Shown: positions 8,440 through 18,954 of the stretch, piece after piece
Layout: the number at the start of each line of letters is the position of its first letter
Position numbering within the stretch: the stretch's first letter is position 1
DNA from: Streptomyces sp. CB02980
Lineage (GTDB): Bacteria; Actinomycetota; Actinomycetes; Streptomycetales; Streptomycetaceae
Assembly (NCBI RefSeq): GCF_014451325.2
Contig: NZ_JACSCH020000004.1
Span: 28,382-92,381, forward strand
DNA: 64,000 bases
Reading direction: 5' to 3'
Made by a program: the position numbers and the translations under genes
Notes under the pieces: model-generated
The model's database searches: none
Told to the model about the DNA's origin: nothing
What the model saw: only the letters and a program-made list of their open reading frames with translations

Positions 8440-10194
8440 GTGAAATGGAAGTGGCGGAGGCAGCACGCCTCGAATGCGGCAGCCGCCCAGGAAGCGGCCG
8501 ATCGCGTATTTCTTCCGATAGCGATCGGTCAGGCTCTGGCGGCCGCGGAGACGCTTTTTCTCCGTGAGGAATTCGAAGACGACGGATATCTCAGGGGCAC
8601 ATCGGCCCAGCAGTATCCGCCGGGCACATTGCGGCATCGGATAGGCCGCGTACTCGACCATCCGCGTACTCCCCGAGTGCTCGCGGGAGTGACCCTCGCC
8701 GCATCGGCGGGGCTGGCGCTCGCACGCGGCAATCGGAAGGCACAGATCGCCGCCGCGGCGGTCATCGGGACGTGCAACCGGCTCAGCGAGATCCGCACCC
8801 CGTACGGGCGGGACGGCGCGGACCAGATGACGGCGGTCATCACGCAGTACCGGGCCCTCACTGGGCTGATCCCCGACCAGCGGCTCTCCGACGATCTCTT
8901 CCTGCGCGCGGTCAACTTCCAGGCCGGGCTGAGCTATGCCGTCTCGGGAATCTCCAAGGCCTTCGGCAGCAGCTGGGTCCAGGGCGACGCCCTGCTCGAA
9001 GTCCTGCAGACGGAGGCGTACGGCCGGGGACCGGCCGCGGCGATCCTGCGCACGTACCCGCGACTCTGCCGTGCCCTGACCGTCGGAACCGTGGTGTGGG
9101 AGACGTCCTTCCCGCTCATCTACCTGTTGCCGCGCAAGCAGGCCTCCCACGCGCTCACGGCCGTCAAGGCCTTCCACGTCGGCGTGGCGACCGCCATGGA
9201 ACTGCCGCGCTTCGTATGGGGGTTCTTCGGCTCCCACGGAGCCGTCGGCTACGTCCTGGACACGCGAGGCGCACCCCGGACGTTCGAGAAGGCCGTGTTC
9301 GGCATCGCCGGCGGCGCCGTCCTCACGAGCGCGCTGATCGCGCGCGAGAAGCGCCGGGTCGCCGAGCAGCGGCGGCTCGGCCCCAAGGGCGCCGCGCGGC
9401 TCCGCCACGGCGACGGCGAGGTCGAGTACCGGGTGGACCGCCCCGCGGAGGGGACCCCCTCCCGCGCGGTGATCGTCCTGGAGTGCGGCCTCGGGCAGTC
9501 CTTCGAATCGTGGGAGTGGGTCGCGGAGAGCCTGGCCGAGCACCACACGGTCATCCGCTACCACCGCTCCGGATACGGCCTCACGACCTCACACGCGGCC
9601 AACGGCGACCTGCTCGCCGCCGTGCTCGACGAGGTGGGTGCCGAGGGGCAGATCGTGGTGGCCACCCACTCGATCGGATCGCTGAGCGCGGCCTCCTACC
9701 TGGGCGAAGGGCCCTTCGCCGGCCGCGTCGACAAGTTGATCGTCGTCGACGGCACCGACCCGGTGCTGCTGGACGAGGACCGCACGGACCGCAGGCGGCT
9801 CGGCCGGTTCCTCCAGGCGCAGGTCTACACGCTCGTGGCGGCGCTCACCGGAATCTACGAGTGGGCTCCCAACGCGGTGGAGCGGCAGGCGGGCTACACG
9901 CCCGACGTCCAGTACAGCCACGTGCAGTTCGTGTTCTCACCGAGGAACATCGTCAACTCGGTCCGTGAGTACCGGCGCATCCGGACCGAGGGCGCCGTGG
10001 ACCGGCTCGGCGCGGTCGACTCGGTCCTGGTCGTCGCCTCGGACGAGTACGCCGACCAGCAGGCGGTGCTGGCCGAGAAGCTCGGGGCGAAGTTCGAGGT
10101 GGTACGCGGCTCGGCGCACCGGTCGATCATCGGATACCGGGAGCACGCCGAACAGGTCGAGGGCGCTATCAGAAGGTTCATGGATGCTTACTGA
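8440..10194 (+). CDS. cypH: Linaridin protein CypH: HTTM-like membrane domain fused to alpha/beta hydrolase
   Basis: A 584-residue two-part protein. Residues about 60-300 resemble the HTTM (vitamin-K-dependent carboxylase-like) membrane domain, for example FLRAVNFQAGLSYAVSGISK followed by SSWVQGDALLEVL. From about residue 310 comes an alpha/beta-hydrolase fold: oxyanion-side segment LECGLGQSFESWEW, nucleophile elbow THSIGS with Ser411, and a late His near the C-terminus (GSAHRSIIGYREH). LinH proteins are specific to linaridins; the chemistry they catalyse (dehydration, epimerisation or leader processing) is not established from sequence. The GTG start has GGGGGAG 12 bases upstream, a little far, so the start is less certain. 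Its stop overlaps cypL by 11 bases. Confidence 0.82.
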   Translation: MKWKWRRQHASNAAAAQEAADRVFLPIAIGQALAAAETLFLREEFEDDGYLRGTSAQQYPPGTLRHRIGRVLDHPRTPRVLAGVTLAASAGLALARGNRKAQIAAAAVIGTCNRLSEIRTPYGRDGADQMTAVITQYRALTGLIPDQRLSDDLFLRAVNFQAGLSYAVSGISKAFGSSWVQGDALLEVLQTEAYGRGPAAAILRTYPRLCRALTVGTVVWETSFPLIYLLPRKQASHALTAVKAFHVGVATAMELPRFVWGFFGSHGAVGYVLDTRGAPRTFEKAVFGIAGGAVLTSALIAREKRRVAEQRRLGPKGAARLRHGDGEVEYRVDRPAEGTPSRAVIVLECGLGQSFESWEWVAESLAEHHTVIRYHRSGYGLTTSHAANGDLLAAVLDEVGAEGQIVVATHSIGSLSAASYLGEGPFAGRVDKLIVVDGTDPVLLDEDRTDRRRLGRFLQAQVYTLVAALTGIYEWAPNAVERQAGYTPDVQYSHVQFVFSPRNIVNSVREYRRIRTEGAVDRLGAVDSVLVVASDEYADQQAVLAEKLGAKFEVVRGSAHRSIIGYREHAEQVEGAIRRFMDAY

Positions 10195-10744
10195 CCGGAT
10201 CAAGGGCGGGGCGGCCACCGTCGCGGTCGGTGCGCTCGCTGCGCACCTGGTCGCGACCGTGCTGCAGAACACCCCCGACTCGTACAACCAGGACATGCGC
10301 ACCTTCACGGGCGGCTGGCCCATTCCCGGCTGGCGGTTCTTCGCACCGAACCCGGGTGTGCAGAACGTGCACCTGCTGGTGCGGGAGACCACCGACGGCG
10401 GTCCGACGCCGTGGCGCGACGTGACCCCCGTCGTACCGCACGGGTGGACGCAGGTGCTGTACAACCCGCGGAGCCGCGGGCCCAAGGCGCTCTTCGACGC
10501 CATGCAGCAGCTCTCCATCATGAGCGCGAACCAGGCCGACTTCTCGTGGGTCACCCAGAGCCTGCCGTACGACCTGGTGCTCGCCGCGAGCCGGGCCGCG
10601 GTGCCCGAGGACGCCGAGGCGCTGCAGTTCCTGCTGATGAACGTGTTCCCGAGCGCGCCCGCGGACCAGCGGATGAAGCCGATCCTCACCTCCGAGTGGA
10701 TCCCCCTCGGCACCGCACGCCGCCCGGCGGGAGCCACCGCGTGA
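10184..10744 (+). CDS. cypL: Linaridin protein CypL, DUF5819-like
   Basis: A 186-residue protein with one N-terminal membrane helix (about residues 8-28). A soluble domain bears the signature GWRFFAPNPGVQNVHLLVRE, resembling the DUF5819 pattern (W-x-x-FAPNP). DUF5819 genes are often neighbours of HTTM genes in actinobacteria, and here the pair sits together as H-L, so the two proteins probably form a membrane complex acting on CypA. From memory, work on the related grisemycin and salinipeptin clusters links the L protein to formation of D-residues; I cannot verify that here. It starts inside the cypH stop region and ends overlapping cypD (GTGA), so it is tightly coupled. Confidence 0.8.
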   Translation: MLTDRIKGGAATVAVGALAAHLVATVLQNTPDSYNQDMRTFTGGWPIPGWRFFAPNPGVQNVHLLVRETTDGGPTPWRDVTPVVPHGWTQVLYNPRSRGPKALFDAMQQLSIMSANQADFSWVTQSLPYDLVLAASRAAVPEDAEALQFLLMNVFPSAPADQRMKPILTSEWIPLGTARRPAGATA

Positions 10745-11313
10745 ACGTGGAGAAGTTCGAAGGCGCGGAGCTGCACGTCCATGTCACGGGCTCCATCAGC
10801 GCGGCGCTCGTGCCGTGGTGGATCCACTGGCTGCGGGAGTTCCAGCCGGAACTGGTCGTGAACGTGTCGGTGACGCCCGCCGCCTCGCGGTTCCTTGCGG
10901 TCCGGGCGCTCCGTCACCTGGCCAACGGCACGGTGTGGGTCGACTCCTGGGACGACCCGGACGTGCCGCCCGAGGTCAACTCGGGGAAGAGCGGCGCCTC
11001 CGAGTGCTTCCTCGTCTTCCCCGCCACGCTGGACACCGTGATGCGCCTGGCGCAGGGGCGCGCGGACTCGCCCGCCCTCATGATGCTCCAGCTGACCGAC
11101 GCGCCCCTCGTGATCGCGGACACGTTCCCGGGGTCCAACGAGATCGTCGAGAACAACGTGCAGACACTCAAGCTCCGCCCGAACGTCGAGTTCGCGCCGC
11201 GGGTCAACGGCGTACGCGCGAGCAACCGGCAGACGGCCGAGGTGGGGTTCAACCTGCCGGGTGCCCTCGCCGTGGCCAACAGGATGCGGAAGGAAGGGCG
11301 TTCCGGTGAGTGA
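10741..11313 (+). CDS. cypD: Peptidyl-cysteine decarboxylase (HFCD flavoprotein)
   Basis: FMN-dependent oxidative decarboxylation of the C-terminal Cys of the modified precursor gives the aminoenethiol that forms AviCys. The 190-residue length and fold signs fit the HFCD family (EpiD, MrsD, PPC decarboxylase): an early flavin loop VTGSISAALVPWW, a central FLVFPATLDT where EpiD has its PASANT motif, and LVIADTFPGSNEIVENNV near the dimer/flavin region. Two points are unusual. The PASANT motif is changed to PATLDT, and the residue that aligns by eye with the EpiD catalytic His is Asn or Ser. The GTG start overlaps the cypL stop by four bases; the gene overlaps cypM by eight. Confidence 0.88.
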   Translation: MNVEKFEGAELHVHVTGSISAALVPWWIHWLREFQPELVVNVSVTPAASRFLAVRALRHLANGTVWVDSWDDPDVPPEVNSGKSGASECFLVFPATLDTVMRLAQGRADSPALMMLQLTDAPLVIADTFPGSNEIVENNVQTLKLRPNVEFAPRVNGVRASNRQTAEVGFNLPGALAVANRMRKEGRSGE

Positions 11314-12043
11314 CCCGAGCGTGTACGACGAGACGGCGATCGAGGCGTACGACCTGGTGTCGTCGATGCTCTCCCCGGGGGCCGGGCTCGTCGCCTGGGT
11401 GTCGTCGCACCGTCCCCTGGACGGGCGGACCGTCCTGGACCTGGGGTGCGGCACGGGCGTGTCCTCGTTCGCGCTCGCCGAGGCCGGTGCGCGGGTCGTG
11501 GCGGTCGACGCCTCGCGGCCGTCGCTGGACATGCTGGAGAAGAAGCGGCTCGACCGCGATGTCGAGGCGGTGGAGGGCGACTTCCGCGACCTCCGGTTCG
11601 ACTCCGCGTTCGACGTCGTCACGATGTCCCGGAACACCTTCTTCCTCGCCCAGGAGCAGGAGGAGAAGATCGACCTCCTGCGCGGTATCGCCCGGCACCT
11701 GGAGCCGGGCGGCGCGGCCTTCCTGGACTGCACCGACCCCGCCGAGTTCCAGCGCGCGGGCGGCGACGCGCAGTCGGTCACCTACCCGCTGGGCCGGGAC
11801 CGGATGGTGACGGTGACCCAGACCGCGGACCGCGCCGGCCAGCAGATCCTGAGCATCTTCCTGGTCCAGGGCGCGTCGACACTCACCGCGTTCCACGAGC
11901 AGGCCACCTGGGCTACGCTGGCGGAGATCCGGCTGATGGCGCGGATCGCGGGTCTGGAGGTGACGGGCGTCAACGGGTCGTACGCGGGAGAGCCCTACAC
12001 CGCGCGCTCGCGGGAGATGCTGGTCGTTCTGGAGCGGCAGTGA
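11306..12043 (+). CDS. cypM: SAM-dependent alpha-N-methyltransferase
   Basis: A 245-residue class I methyltransferase. Motif I is VLDLGCGTGVSSFALAEAG, motif II is the acidic AVDAS, followed by FDVVTMSRNTFF. In cypemycin this enzyme adds two methyl groups to the N-terminal Ala after leader removal, and the core here does begin with Ala. The GTG start lies within the end of cypD and the stop overlaps cypT (GTGA). No other substrate is suggested by the context. Confidence 0.9.
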   Translation: MSDPSVYDETAIEAYDLVSSMLSPGAGLVAWVSSHRPLDGRTVLDLGCGTGVSSFALAEAGARVVAVDASRPSLDMLEKKRLDRDVEAVEGDFRDLRFDSAFDVVTMSRNTFFLAQEQEEKIDLLRGIARHLEPGGAAFLDCTDPAEFQRAGGDAQSVTYPLGRDRMVTVTQTADRAGQQILSIFLVQGASTLTAFHEQATWATLAEIRLMARIAGLEVTGVNGSYAGEPYTARSREMLVVLERQ

Positions 12044-12672
12044 GCGAAGTGCCGGCGATCGCCGCGGAGGACGCCACGGTCGTCCTGGACGGGACCACCC
12101 TCCTCGCACCGACGACGTTCGAGGTGATGCCCGGCGAGTTCTGGTGCCTCACCGGAAGCAACGGCTCCGGGAAGACGACCCTTCTGCGGGCCTTCCTGGG
12201 GAGCCGGAGGCTGACGGACGGCGCCGTCCTCGTACGCGGCGAGACCGTCGACATGGCCAGGCCCCGGCACCGGCGCCTGATGGCCTCGCTCGTCGAACCG
12301 ATTCCCGTCGCCCGTGACATGACGCTCCGCGAGCAGGTGACCCTGGTCGCCGCCTCCTGGTACGGCAACACCACGGAGACCGCCGAACGCGCCGACGAGA
12401 TCATCGGACGCCTGGGGCTCACCGCACTGGGCACCCGCTTCCCCTCCCAGCTCTCCTCCGGCCAGCTCCAGCTCTTCAACCTCGCGCTGACCCTGGTCCG
12501 CCCCGCCGACGTCATCCTGCTCGACGAACCCGAGCGGCATCTCGACACCGATCGCGTCGACCTCGTCGCCGCCCTGCTCTCCGAGCGCGCGGAGCAGGGA
12601 ACGTCGTTCCTGGTCGCCACCCATGAGACCGCCGTGGTGCAAGCCTGCGACGGCGTCATGGAGCTGGGATGA
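12040..12672 (+). CDS. cypT: ABC transporter ATP-binding protein of the linaridin cluster
   Basis: A 210-residue nucleotide-binding subunit. Walker A is GSNGSGKTT, the signature is LSSGQLQLF (a variant of LSGGQ with Ser for the first Gly), Walker B is VILLDEPE and the switch His is in ATHET. It should energise export of the finished peptide, and perhaps give self-protection, together with the following membrane protein. It starts GTG within the cypM stop and overlaps cypP by four bases. Confidence 0.88.
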   Translation: MSEVPAIAAEDATVVLDGTTLLAPTTFEVMPGEFWCLTGSNGSGKTTLLRAFLGSRRLTDGAVLVRGETVDMARPRHRRLMASLVEPIPVARDMTLREQVTLVAASWYGNTTETAERADEIIGRLGLTALGTRFPSQLSSGQLQLFNLALTLVRPADVILLDEPERHLDTDRVDLVAALLSERAEQGTSFLVATHETAVVQACDGVMELG

Positions 12673-14219
12673 CCACGGACAGCATCACCGCGGTCGAGGC
12701 CGACCCCAGGGACCGCGTCCACGCCGTACGGCACCGGTACGCCCACCGCGGCGACCGCGCCACGGTGCAGGACTGGGCGTACACCGTCTACCTCAGCGTC
12801 ATCCTCGGCGCCGTCTACGTGGCGCCCGTCGTCTACCTGGTGAGAACCACGGAGGCGCTGGTCTCCCTGCCGTCCGCCGAGGCGGCGACGCCCGTGGCGT
12901 GCCTGGTCGCGGCGGCGGTGGTCTGGGGCGCCCAGCTCACCGGCCGGTTCTGGGGACCGCTGGTGCTCAAGCCGTTCCTGCTGCACGTGTTCATGTCGAC
13001 GGACCTGTCCCCGACGCACTACCTCGGCACGATCGCCCGCCGCCGGCTCGCGTACGCGGGACTCGGCACGCTCCTGGCGGTCTGCACGACGACGTTCCTC
13101 GCGACCGACCTGTTCGACCACCCGGGAAGCGCGCTGCTGCCGCAGGGCCTGGCCGTCGCGGTGGGCATCGGCGCCGTGGCCCCCGTGGCATGGCTGTGGG
13201 GCCAGGTCCGGACGGTGCGCGAGAACGTCCTGCTCGCCGCCGCCGTGGCCGGTGCGGCGGCCGCCGCGGCACTGCTCGGCCGGTCCGCCCTCCTGGGCGG
13301 GAGCGGCCCGTGGCTCGTCACCGGTGTGCTCGCGGTCGCGGCCGCCCTGCTCGGCCGGTCCGCCCTCCGGTCCGTCCGCACGGTCGACCTCGCCCGGCTC
13401 GCACGCGAATCGGCGCGTGCCGCCGAGGCCCAGACCTTCGCCTGGACCGGCACGCTCCACCACGCGCTCGACCTGTACCGCCCGCAGCCGCGCGGGCTCA
13501 CGTCCGCCCTGACGCGCCCCGACGGGCGGCTGCGCGGCCACCTCGCCCAGGGGGCGGTCCGCGCGGTCCGCACCCGGGGCCGCGCGATCGCGGCCGCGGT
13601 GTTCCTGCCGGCCGGCGGCGCCCTGCTGACCCTCGGCGTCGCCGAGCCGGACGCCCGGCTCGCGACGCTCTCCTGGACGGCCGGCGCGGTCGGCGTGTAC
13701 CTGGGGTCCGGGTGGGTCGGCGAGAGCTGGCGCGGACTGCGCGACGAGCTGACCCTGGCCCCGTTGCTCGGCGAGTGGTGGGGCGGGACGCTTGCCCGCA
13801 CCCTGGCCTGGCCGGTCGTCGCCGTGGTGGTCCCGGTGGGTCTCGCGAGCACCGTCACCGTCCTGACCCGGTGGCCGCTCCAGGGCGGCGGGCCGGCCGA
13901 CGCGGTGCTGCTCACGGCAGGGTCGGTGGTGCTCGCGCTGGGCGCCAGGTTCCTGCGCGAGATGAAGATGAACCTGCCCGTCGAACTGCTGCTTCCGATC
14001 ATCACGCCGCTGGGTGACCTGTCCGCCCTCCGCGTCTTCGTGTGGCAGTTCGACGGACTCGTCGTCGTCCTGGCCGGCGTCCTCGTGATGAACGCGATGG
14101 CGTCCGCGTCCGGCGCGGCCCTGATCGCCCTGGGCGTGGCCGCCTGCTGCGTCTGGGCGGGCCTGCGCCGCACCGGCTGGGCCCTCCGGCCCTTCGTCAC
14201 CCGCCTCGGCCGGGTGTAG
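12669..14219 (+). CDS. cypP: Polytopic membrane protein, probable permease partner of CypT
   Basis: A 516-residue protein with about ten to twelve hydrophobic segments (for example [20 protein letters not shown] and [16 protein letters not shown]) and a long basic cytoplasmic loop in the middle. I do not recognise a standard ABC permease motif; its pairing with an ATPase through an ATGA overlap is the main evidence for a transport role. It is the last gene of the coupled series and is followed by a hairpin. The cyp name follows gene order as I remember it from the published cluster. Confidence 0.72.
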   Translation: MTTDSITAVEADPRDRVHAVRHRYAHRGDRATVQDWAYTVYLSVILGAVYVAPVVYLVRTTEALVSLPSAEAATPVACLVAAAVVWGAQLTGRFWGPLVLKPFLLHVFMSTDLSPTHYLGTIARRRLAYAGLGTLLAVCTTTFLATDLFDHPGSALLPQGLAVAVGIGAVAPVAWLWGQVRTVRENVLLAAAVAGAAAAAALLGRSALLGGSGPWLVTGVLAVAAALLGRSALRSVRTVDLARLARESARAAEAQTFAWTGTLHHALDLYRPQPRGLTSALTRPDGRLRGHLAQGAVRAVRTRGRAIAAAVFLPAGGALLTLGVAEPDARLATLSWTAGAVGVYLGSGWVGESWRGLRDELTLAPLLGEWWGGTLARTLAWPVVAVVVPVGLASTVTVLTRWPLQGGGPADAVLLTAGSVVLALGARFLREMKMNLPVELLLPIITPLGDLSALRVFVWQFDGLVVVLAGVLVMNAMASASGAALIALGVAACCVWAGLRRTGWALRPFVTRLGRV

Positions 14220-14237
14220 CGACGCCCCGCGGGAGTG

Positions 14238-14257
14238 GCCCCCGGTCCGCCGGGGGC
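14238..14257 (+). terminator. Terminator after cypP
   Basis: Stem of 8 bp (GCCCCCGG/CCGGGGGC) with loop TCCG, 18 bases past the cypP stop. It marks the end of the cyp operon. Confidence 0.65.
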
Positions 14258-14301
14258 AGGGGTCCCGCGCGACTCCGGGGCGGCAGGGCAGGATGGACAC
14301 C

Positions 14302-16365
<2,064 letters not shown>

Positions 16366-16382
16366 GGCCTCCGGAAAGGGGA

Positions 16383-16420
16383 CGGCCCCGCGACCCCTCC
16401 GAGGAGGGGCGGCGGGGCCG
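16383..16420. terminator. Bidirectional terminator between YyaL-type gene and rodlin
   Basis: CGGCCCCGC ... CGGGGCCG outer stem with an inner CCTCC/GGAGG pairing, lying between two convergent genes. Confidence 0.65.
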
Positions 16421-16441
16421 CACCGTGCCGCGCGTCGTCGC

Positions 16442-16849
16442 TCAGCTGTTGCCGGCGCCGTTGCCGGACAGCACGGGGATGTCGCTGAGGATGTGCGACA
16501 GCGGCTCGTCACCCTTGGCCTGGGTGGAGTTCTCGGTGCACTGCTGGTTCTGCGGGGAGGACAGGACGTTGACGTCCTGGACGGCGATCGGCACGGCGCC
16601 GAGGATCGAACCGGCGTTGACCTTGGCCGGCAGGCCGATGCAGGGCTTGTTCAGGGAGCCCTGGACGAGCGCGAACTGCGGGCTCATGTTGCCGTGGGTG
16701 GCCGAGTTGCCGAACTCCTGGTGGGCGCCGTTGCCGCTGAGCGACGTGGTGCCACCGTCGTCGGCGATGGCGAGCGCCTGCCCGGCACCCGCCGCCGTCG
16801 CGCCGAGCACCGACGCGGCCACAGCAGCCGTAGCCAACAGCTTCTTCAT
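16442..16849 (-). CDS. Rodlin protein 1
   Basis: Secreted structural protein of the rodlet layer on aerial hyphae and spores; rodlins align chaplin amyloid fibrils into paired rods. It has 135 residues with a Sec signal peptide (Ala-rich, cleavage near [10 protein letters not shown]). The mature part starts [19 protein letters not shown] and contains the rodlin blocks ALVQGSLNKPCIGLPAKVN and [20 protein letters not shown], with two Cys. It ends [14 protein letters not shown]. Length and composition match RdlA/RdlB of S. coelicolor. The ATG has AAAGG eight bases upstream. One of three rodlin paralogues in the window. Its promoter is at 16898-16925. Confidence 0.95.
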   Translation of the reverse strand: MKKLLATAAVAASVLGATAAGAGQALAIADDGGTTSLSGNGAHQEFGNSATHGNMSPQFALVQGSLNKPCIGLPAKVNAGSILGAVPIAVQDVNVLSSPQNQQCTENSTQAKGDEPLSHILSDIPVLSGNGAGNS

Positions 16850-16897
16850 TGTTCAGGCCTTTCGGATCGTGGCCCGATGAGTGCCGAGCCGTGCTGA

Positions 16898-16925
16898 TCA
16901 ACTGGTCAGCGGTACGGAGGTTCCG
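16898..16925 (-). promoter_or_regulatory. Sigma-BldN-like promoter of rodlin 1
   Basis: On the minus strand CGGAAC (16925-16920), 16 bp, AGTTGA (16903-16898). Identical hexamers and spacing precede the other two rodlins. It resembles the published sigma-BldN consensus CGTAAC-N16-CGTTGA. The -10 lies about 49 bases before the start codon. Confidence 0.7.
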
Positions 16926-16943
16926 CGAAGTCCACCGGACGGA

Positions 16944-17984
16944 CTACGGGCAGATGAGCGAAGCCCCGGGCGCCGGCCGGTAGGTGCCCACGGAGATCTG
17001 GCTGGGCGCGATCTCGTCGGCCGCCGGCAGCGGCCGGTCCTCGCGCAGCCGCCGGAAGACCTCGGCCGCCCCTTCCTCGTCCCAGGCGAGGGTGGACCCG
17101 ACGCCGGCGATGTCCGGGTTGAAGCCGCGTACGGGCACGGTGGCGAACTCCGTACGGTCCGGGGGCAGGTCCCGCAGTCGCCAGGCGAGCCGGAGCAGCT
17201 CGGTCGCGGAGATCCCCCGGTCGGTCGCGCCCGTCCCGCGCAGGGTCTCCGCGAAGTCCCTGAGCCGGTCGGGGTCGTCGAGGACGCCCTCGTGGAGCCG
17301 TTCCAGGGTGTTCACCACGAACTTCTGCTGCTTCTGGATGCGGCCGAAGTCCATCTGCCCGTCGGCCTTCCGCGACCGCACGTACTGGAGCGCCTCGCCG
17401 CCGCCGACCGGCTTGGTCCCGGGTTGCAGGTCGATGCCGGTGGCCGGGTCCTTGAGTGCCTTCTCCGTACAGACGGGGACTCCGCCGTCGACGCGGTCCA
17501 CGGTGTCCATGAAGCGCCGGAAGTCGATCTCCAGGTAGCGGTGGACGGGCAGCCCCGTCATCGACTCGACGGTCTCCCTCGCGAAGGAGGGACCGCCCTC
17601 CGCCCAGGCGCCGTTGATCTTCGCCTGGTGGGCGGCGTGCAGTTTTCCGGTGCGCCGGTCGCGGTGCTGGTCGGGGAAGGAGGTGAGCGAGTCGCGGGGC
17701 AGGCTCACCACGTCGACGCGGTCGTTCCCGGCCGAGACGTGCACGAGCATCATCACGTCCGTGCAGTCGCACTCCTTCCCGCCGAGCCGGAAACGTTCCT
17801 TCTCCTCCGCGGTGACTCCCTTGCGGCTGTCGATGCCGACCACCAGGAGGTTCAGACCCTGTTCGGGGGCGGGGAGGTCGGTGGGGGCGGCGGCGAGGGC
17901 GCCGGGAGCGAGGGCGGCGAGGGCGGCGACCGCCGCCGGGACGAGCAGCGGACGTCGGGGGCGCCGTGATCGCGGGAATTTCAT
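16944..17984 (-). CDS. LytR-CpsA-Psr (LCP) family glycopolymer ligase
   Basis: LCP enzymes transfer undecaprenyl-linked glycopolymers such as teichoic acids or capsule to peptidoglycan. The 346-residue protein has a basic N-terminus and one hydrophobic signal/anchor segment (about residues 12-33). The extracytoplasmic LCP domain shows VVSLPRDSLTSF, AAHQAKINGAWAEGG, YLEIDFRRFMDTVDRVDGG and ALQYVRSRKADGQMDFGRIQ, including the Arg and Asp residues that bind the pyrophosphate lipid. The ATG start is weakly supported by GCGGGC. It lies just upstream of rodlin 1 on the same strand but has its own spacing. It may attach the product of the polysaccharide operon at 24.4-34.0 kb; this is inference from proximity. 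Confidence 0.88.
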   Translation of the reverse strand: MKFPRSRRPRRPLLVPAAVAALAALAPGALAAAPTDLPAPEQGLNLLVVGIDSRKGVTAEEKERFRLGGKECDCTDVMMLVHVSAGNDRVDVVSLPRDSLTSFPDQHRDRRTGKLHAAHQAKINGAWAEGGPSFARETVESMTGLPVHRYLEIDFRRFMDTVDRVDGGVPVCTEKALKDPATGIDLQPGTKPVGGGEALQYVRSRKADGQMDFGRIQKQQKFVVNTLERLHEGVLDDPDRLRDFAETLRGTGATDRGISATELLRLAWRLRDLPPDRTEFATVPVRGFNPDIAGVGSTLAWDEEGAAEVFRRLREDRPLPAADEIAPSQISVGTYRPAPGASLICP

Positions 17985-18102
17985 GCCCGCACGGTAATTC
18001 GATCGCTCTCGCACACAGATACGCGACGCGACATGAACAGGACGAATCACTCTCCTGCGGCGCCTGTGGAATGATGCGGGAATCGCAGCGGAAGGAGCGA
18101 AG

Positions 18103-18309
18103 ATGGCGCCGGATCCCGGGAAATGGGAACGGATGGCCTTCATTCCGAAGAGCCGGTATGTGAGCGACCCGCCCCCAGCCGACCGCACACCATTCCCCCT
18201 CTATTCCTCACTCGTGACCCAGTGGGTGCAGGCGGGCCGGACGGTACCGGGGATGCCCGACCGCGAGTGGGAACGCCTGATGGCCACCCCGATCTGGCCG
18301 ACCTGGTAG
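18103..18309 (+). CDS. Small conserved-looking protein of unknown function
   Basis: A 68-residue protein with no signal peptide or membrane helix. It is rich in Trp and Pro (WERMAFIPKSRY, PIWPTW at the C-terminus). The start is well supported: ATG with GGAAGGAG five bases upstream. Third positions are GC-rich in the second half. I recognise no family. It sits between the LCP gene and rodlin 2 and is the only plus-strand gene there. Confidence 0.6.
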   Translation: MAPDPGKWERMAFIPKSRYVSDPPPADRTPFPLYSSLVTQWVQAGRTVPGMPDREWERLMATPIWPTW

Positions 18310-18342
18310 CGACGGGCCCGGCCGGCACGGAGCAGACGCGAA

Positions 18343-18368
18343 AGGGGCCGCCCCGGAGGGCGGCCCCT
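18343..18368. terminator. Bidirectional terminator before rodlin 2
   Basis: AGGGGCCGCC/GGCGGCCCCT stem with a 6-nt loop between the convergent small gene and rodlin 2. Confidence 0.75.
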
Positions 18369-18401
18369 GACGTGTGAACGTCGTCGCGCGGAGGCGGAAC
18401 G

Positions 18402-18812
18402 TCAGTTGTTGCCGACGCCGTTGCCCGACAGGACCGGGATGTCGTCCAGGATGTGCGAGAGGGCCTCGTCACCCTTGGCCTGGGTGGAGTTCTCGGTGCA
18501 CTGCTGGTTCTGCGGGGAGGACAGGACGTTGATGTCCTGGACGGCGATCGGGACGGCGCCGAGGACCGAACCGGCGTTGACCTTGGCCGGCAGGCCGATG
18601 CAGGGCTTGTTCAGGGAGCCCTGGACGAGCGCGAACTGCGGGCTCATGTGGCCGTACGTGGTGGAGTTGCCGTACTCCTGGTGCGCACCGTTTCCGGACA
18701 GCGACGTGGTGCCGCCGTCGTTGGCGATGGCGAGGGCGGGGGAGGCCACGGCGGCGGAGGCGCCGACGATGGCCGCGGCTGCGGCCGCGGTGGCCATAAC
18801 CTTCTTGATCAC
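18402..18812 (-). CDS. Rodlin protein 2
   Basis: Second rodlin paralogue, 136 residues. The signal peptide is Ala-rich with cleavage near SPALA|IANDG. The mature protein carries the same blocks as rodlin 1: [54 protein letters not shown], and a C-terminus [16 protein letters not shown]. Rodlin 1 and 2 are very alike over the mature region, suggesting recent duplication. It is transcribed away from rodlin 3, with 219 bp between their start codons, matching the divergent rdlA-rdlB pair known from S. coelicolor. Confidence 0.95.
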   Translation of the reverse strand: MIKKVMATAAAAAAIVGASAAVASPALAIANDGGTTSLSGNGAHQEYGNSTTYGHMSPQFALVQGSLNKPCIGLPAKVNAGSVLGAVPIAVQDINVLSSPQNQQCTENSTQAKGDEALSHILDDIPVLSGNGVGNN

Positions 18813-18857
18813 GGGGAGTTCCCTTCTAGAACCGGCTCCGTGCAGGGAGCGGCCTGA

Positions 18858-18885
18858 TCAACTGCCCATGGACTCAAGGGTTCCG
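18858..18885 (-). promoter_or_regulatory. Sigma-BldN-like promoter of rodlin 2
   Basis: Minus strand CGGAAC (18885-18880), 16 bp, AGTTGA (18863-18858), inside a longer shared GCGGAACC and CAGTTGATCAG context. It lies about 46 bases before the start codon. Confidence 0.7.
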
Positions 18886-18954
18886 CTGTGTCACCCCCTT
18901 GGCGGAGCGCACTGGGCAGCGCGAAACGCGGTCCCAGTCGAACGGGTGAAGCGC

